Positions 62,575-64,000 of a stretch of DNA of 64,000 nt are shown in pieces. How positions within the stretch are numbered: position 1 is the stretch's first letter; each line of letters starts with the position of its first letter. The notes below the pieces were generated by a model, which did no database searches, had not been told where the DNA came from, and was given only the letters and a program-made list of their open reading frames with translations. The DNA is from Hydrogenophilales bacterium (GTDB lineage: Bacteria > Pseudomonadota > Gammaproteobacteria > Burkholderiales > Thiobacillaceae): NCBI GenBank assembly GCA_016703155.1, contig JADJCP010000004.1, forward strand, positions 1 through 64,000. The letters are read 5' to 3'. A program made the position numbers and the translations under genes.

Positions 62575-63255
62575 ATGATCCGTGTATTCATCGGTTTCGA
62601 CCCCCGCGAAGCGGTGGCCTACCACGTTTGTGCCAACAGCATCATCCGGCATGCCTCGCAGCCGGTGGCGTTCACGGCGCTGGCCTTGAAAAACCTGGCC
62701 GACTACACCGAGACCCACTCGGACGGCAGCAACCAGTTTATCTATAGTCGCTTCCTCGTGCCGCACCTGATGAGCTATCAGGGCTGGGCGATGTTCATGG
62801 ATGGCGACATGCTGGTTCGCGACGACATCGTCAAACTGTGGAGCCTGCGCGACGAGAGCAAGGCGGTAATGGTGGTCAAACACGATTACAAGACCAAGGC
62901 GAACAACAAGTATCTCGGCTCGAAGAATCAGGATTATCCCCGCAAGAACTGGTCCAGCGTGGTGTTGTGGAACTGCGGTCATCCGGACAATCGGGTCATG
63001 ACGCCGGAGTTCATCGAGAACGCCACGGGTGCGCAATTGCACCGGTTTACCTGGCTGGCGGATGAGCAGATCGGCGAATTGCCCAAGGTCTGGAACTGGC
63101 TGCCGGATGAGCTGGGCGAAAATCCTGACGCCAAGCTGCTGCATTGGACGCTCGGGACGCCTTCGTTCCATGAGTATGCCGATGCGCCGATGGCCGGCGA
63201 GTGGCACCGCGAGCGCATTCTCATGGATTATTGCCTTCAGCGCGATATCGACTGA
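62575..63255 (+). CDS. Glycosyltransferase (GT8-like)
   Basis: 226 residues from the ATG at 62575 (GGAG seven bases upstream). RVFIGFDPREAVAYHVCANSI, YSRFLVPHLMSYQGWAMFMDGDMLVRDDI (metal-binding DGD), NWSSVVLWNCGHP and LLHWTLGTPSFHEYADAP fit the family of small cytoplasmic GT-A enzymes often found in lipopolysaccharide or protein-glycosylation loci. Core-like G+C, unlike the AT-rich GT at 58.4 kb. Donor and acceptor unknown. Confidence 0.82.
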   Translation: MIRVFIGFDPREAVAYHVCANSIIRHASQPVAFTALALKNLADYTETHSDGSNQFIYSRFLVPHLMSYQGWAMFMDGDMLVRDDIVKLWSLRDESKAVMVVKHDYKTKANNKYLGSKNQDYPRKNWSSVVLWNCGHPDNRVMTPEFIENATGAQLHRFTWLADEQIGELPKVWNWLPDELGENPDAKLLHWTLGTPSFHEYADAPMAGEWHRERILMDYCLQRDID

Positions 63256-63564
63256 CGCGAGCAGCTTCCGCGCATTGTCTCCAGAATTGTGTCGCGGTCT
63301 CGGCGGCCACAAGCCAATGGGTGAGTGCTGTAGGATTGGCTAAGGTCGGCGTGAAAATCTTTCCGGGTACTTTGCCGCCCCGCTCCGGGGCACACAGTAT
63401 GGGTAGCCTGCCGTAGGCTGGGGCGGGTCGGGCAGCGCCGGTTCGTCGTCGCGAGGAGCGCAGCGACGTGGCGATCCATAGGCTTTGATTTATATAGTGC
63501 GCTGGATTGCCGCGCTTCGCTCGCAATGACGGCCACCCTGGGCCACCCGCACCACCATGAATAT
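63256..63564. other. Intergenic region holding repeat copy 2
   Basis: No gene. It holds short G+C-rich inverted runs around 63380-63420 (CCGCCCCGCTCCGGGGC) and the 82-bp repeat copy 2. The promoter of the helicase gene that follows should lie in its last part, but no consensus boxes stand out. Confidence 0.5.
63449..63530 (-). repeat. 82-bp intergenic repeat, copy 2 (inverted)
   Basis: The reverse complement starts GTCATTGCGAGCGAAGCGCG and ends CTGCGCTCCTCGCGA, matching 54897-54979 with only a handful of changes in the TATATA centre. The inverted orientation relative to copy 1 means recombination between them would flip the 54.9-63.5 kb segment. Confidence 0.85.
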
Positions 63565-64000
63565 ATGCGCATGACATTTATCGACACACTGGACCCCGGG
63601 CGCAACGCGGTCGTCGAAGCTTGCGCCGGCAGCGGCAAGACCTGGCTGCTGGTGTCGCGCATGATCCGGTTGCTGCTGGCGGGGGCACAGCCCTCGGAAT
63701 TGCTGGCGATCACCTTCACCCGTAAAGCCGCCGAGGAGATGCGCGATCGGCTATATCGCTGGTTGGCGGATCTGGCCGCCATGGGCGAAGCCGATGTCCT
63801 GGATTTTCTGACGCAGCGCGGCTTGAGCGCGTCGGAGGCACGGACGGCTCTGCCGAGTGCGCGGCGCTTGTTCGAGTCGGTCCTTGAGGCCTTGCCGGGT
63901 CCGATGATCACGACCTTTCACGGCTGGTTTCTGAACCTGTTGCAGCGTGCGCCCATGACGCGGCGCGCTCCGGCGAATTTGCTGGAAGACACCGGGCTGT
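63565..64000 (+). CDS. UvrD-family helicase/nuclease, AddA or RecB-like (cut by the window end)
   Basis: Only the first 145 residues are in view. ATG at 63565 or 63571, no clear SD. Walker A is in AVVEACAGSGKTWLLVSRMI, motif Ia in LLAITFTRKAAEEMRDRLYRWL, and motif Ic-like ALPGPMITTFHGWFLNLL follows. The spacing and the early Walker A are typical of the large AddA/RecB subunit of double-strand-break repair nucleases. An addB-like gene is usual next to it, but would lie outside this window. Confidence 0.85.
   Translation, partial: MRMTFIDTLDPGRNAVVEACAGSGKTWLLVSRMIRLLLAGAQPSELLAITFTRKAAEEMRDRLYRWLADLAAMGEADVLDFLTQRGLSASEARTALPSARRLFESVLEALPGPMITTFHGWFLNLLQRAPMTRRAPANLLEDTGL

Noticed and set aside
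1..64000. CRISPR arrays, tRNA or rRNA genes
   Set aside because: I found no regularly spaced direct repeats and no tRNA-like cloverleaf or rRNA segment while reading; the repeats present are REPs, palindromes and MITE-like elements. Short RNAs cannot be excluded without a covariance-model search.

Overview
The window is a chromosomal segment of a Gram-negative betaproteobacterium. Gene order points to the Nitrosomonadales/Rhodocyclales side of the class: torF-like porin, glnK and amtB; pilMNOPQ next to the penicillin-binding protein gene mrcA; mreBCD-mrdA-rodA-rlpA-dacC-dat-ybeD divergent from gatCAB. This assignment is inferred from gene content and order, not from a marker-gene search. I saw no rRNA, tRNA or CRISPR array.

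Region 1 (1-11.4 kb) is accessory and partly decayed. It holds two unknown-function domains (one DUF3024) split by a one-base shift, an integrase N-terminal remnant, a three-gene cyclic-di-GMP signalling unit (PhnD-like binding protein, hybrid histidine kinase, REC-GGDEF), a group II intron reverse-transcriptase remnant, and two further GGDEF proteins, one with EAL. It ends at a comM gene that has lost its C-terminal quarter, so the region looks like a genomic island or rearrangement edge. Region 2 (11.4-22.4 kb) is core: ubiK, nitrogen sensing and ammonium uptake (glnK-amtB), cytochrome c4, engB, hemB, a PilZ/YcgR protein, a nucleotidyltransferase-like gene and mrcA. Region 3 (22.4-29.2 kb) is pilMNOPQ followed by a large Ig-like lipoprotein. 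Region 4 (29.3-38.1 kb, minus) is the cell-shape and peptidoglycan operon, with ATGA start/stop overlaps between most neighbouring genes. Region 5 (38.2-54.9 kb) has gatCAB (gatB lacks about 85 internal residues), a REP-associated tyrosine transposase flanked by two REP palindromes, chaA-like, pyrE, an exonuclease III gene, an AbrB/PIN toxin-antitoxin pair overlapping ampG, a NarL-type regulator, dsbA, a SPOR protein, argS, priA, a cluster of DnaA-box-like motifs, dacB and a ygfX-like gene.

Region 6 (54.9-63.5 kb) is bracketed by two inverted copies of an approximately 83-bp repeat. It holds a radical SAM protein, a DUF2919-like membrane protein, a 118-bp MITE-like element, AT-rich methyltransferase, FkbM and glycosyltransferase genes, a TPR glycosyltransferase, the major pilin pilA behind a sigma-54-type promoter, an unknown small protein and another glycosyltransferase. 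It reads as a pilin plus surface-glycan modification locus. The window ends inside an addA/recB-like helicase gene.

A general warning: at least a dozen genes, including mreB, pilM, mrcA, dsbA and ampG, carry one-base insertions or deletions, mostly in short homopolymer runs. Undoing them restores family-typical lengths, so most are probably sequencing errors rather than pseudogenes. I give the full gene spans and mark the shift points.
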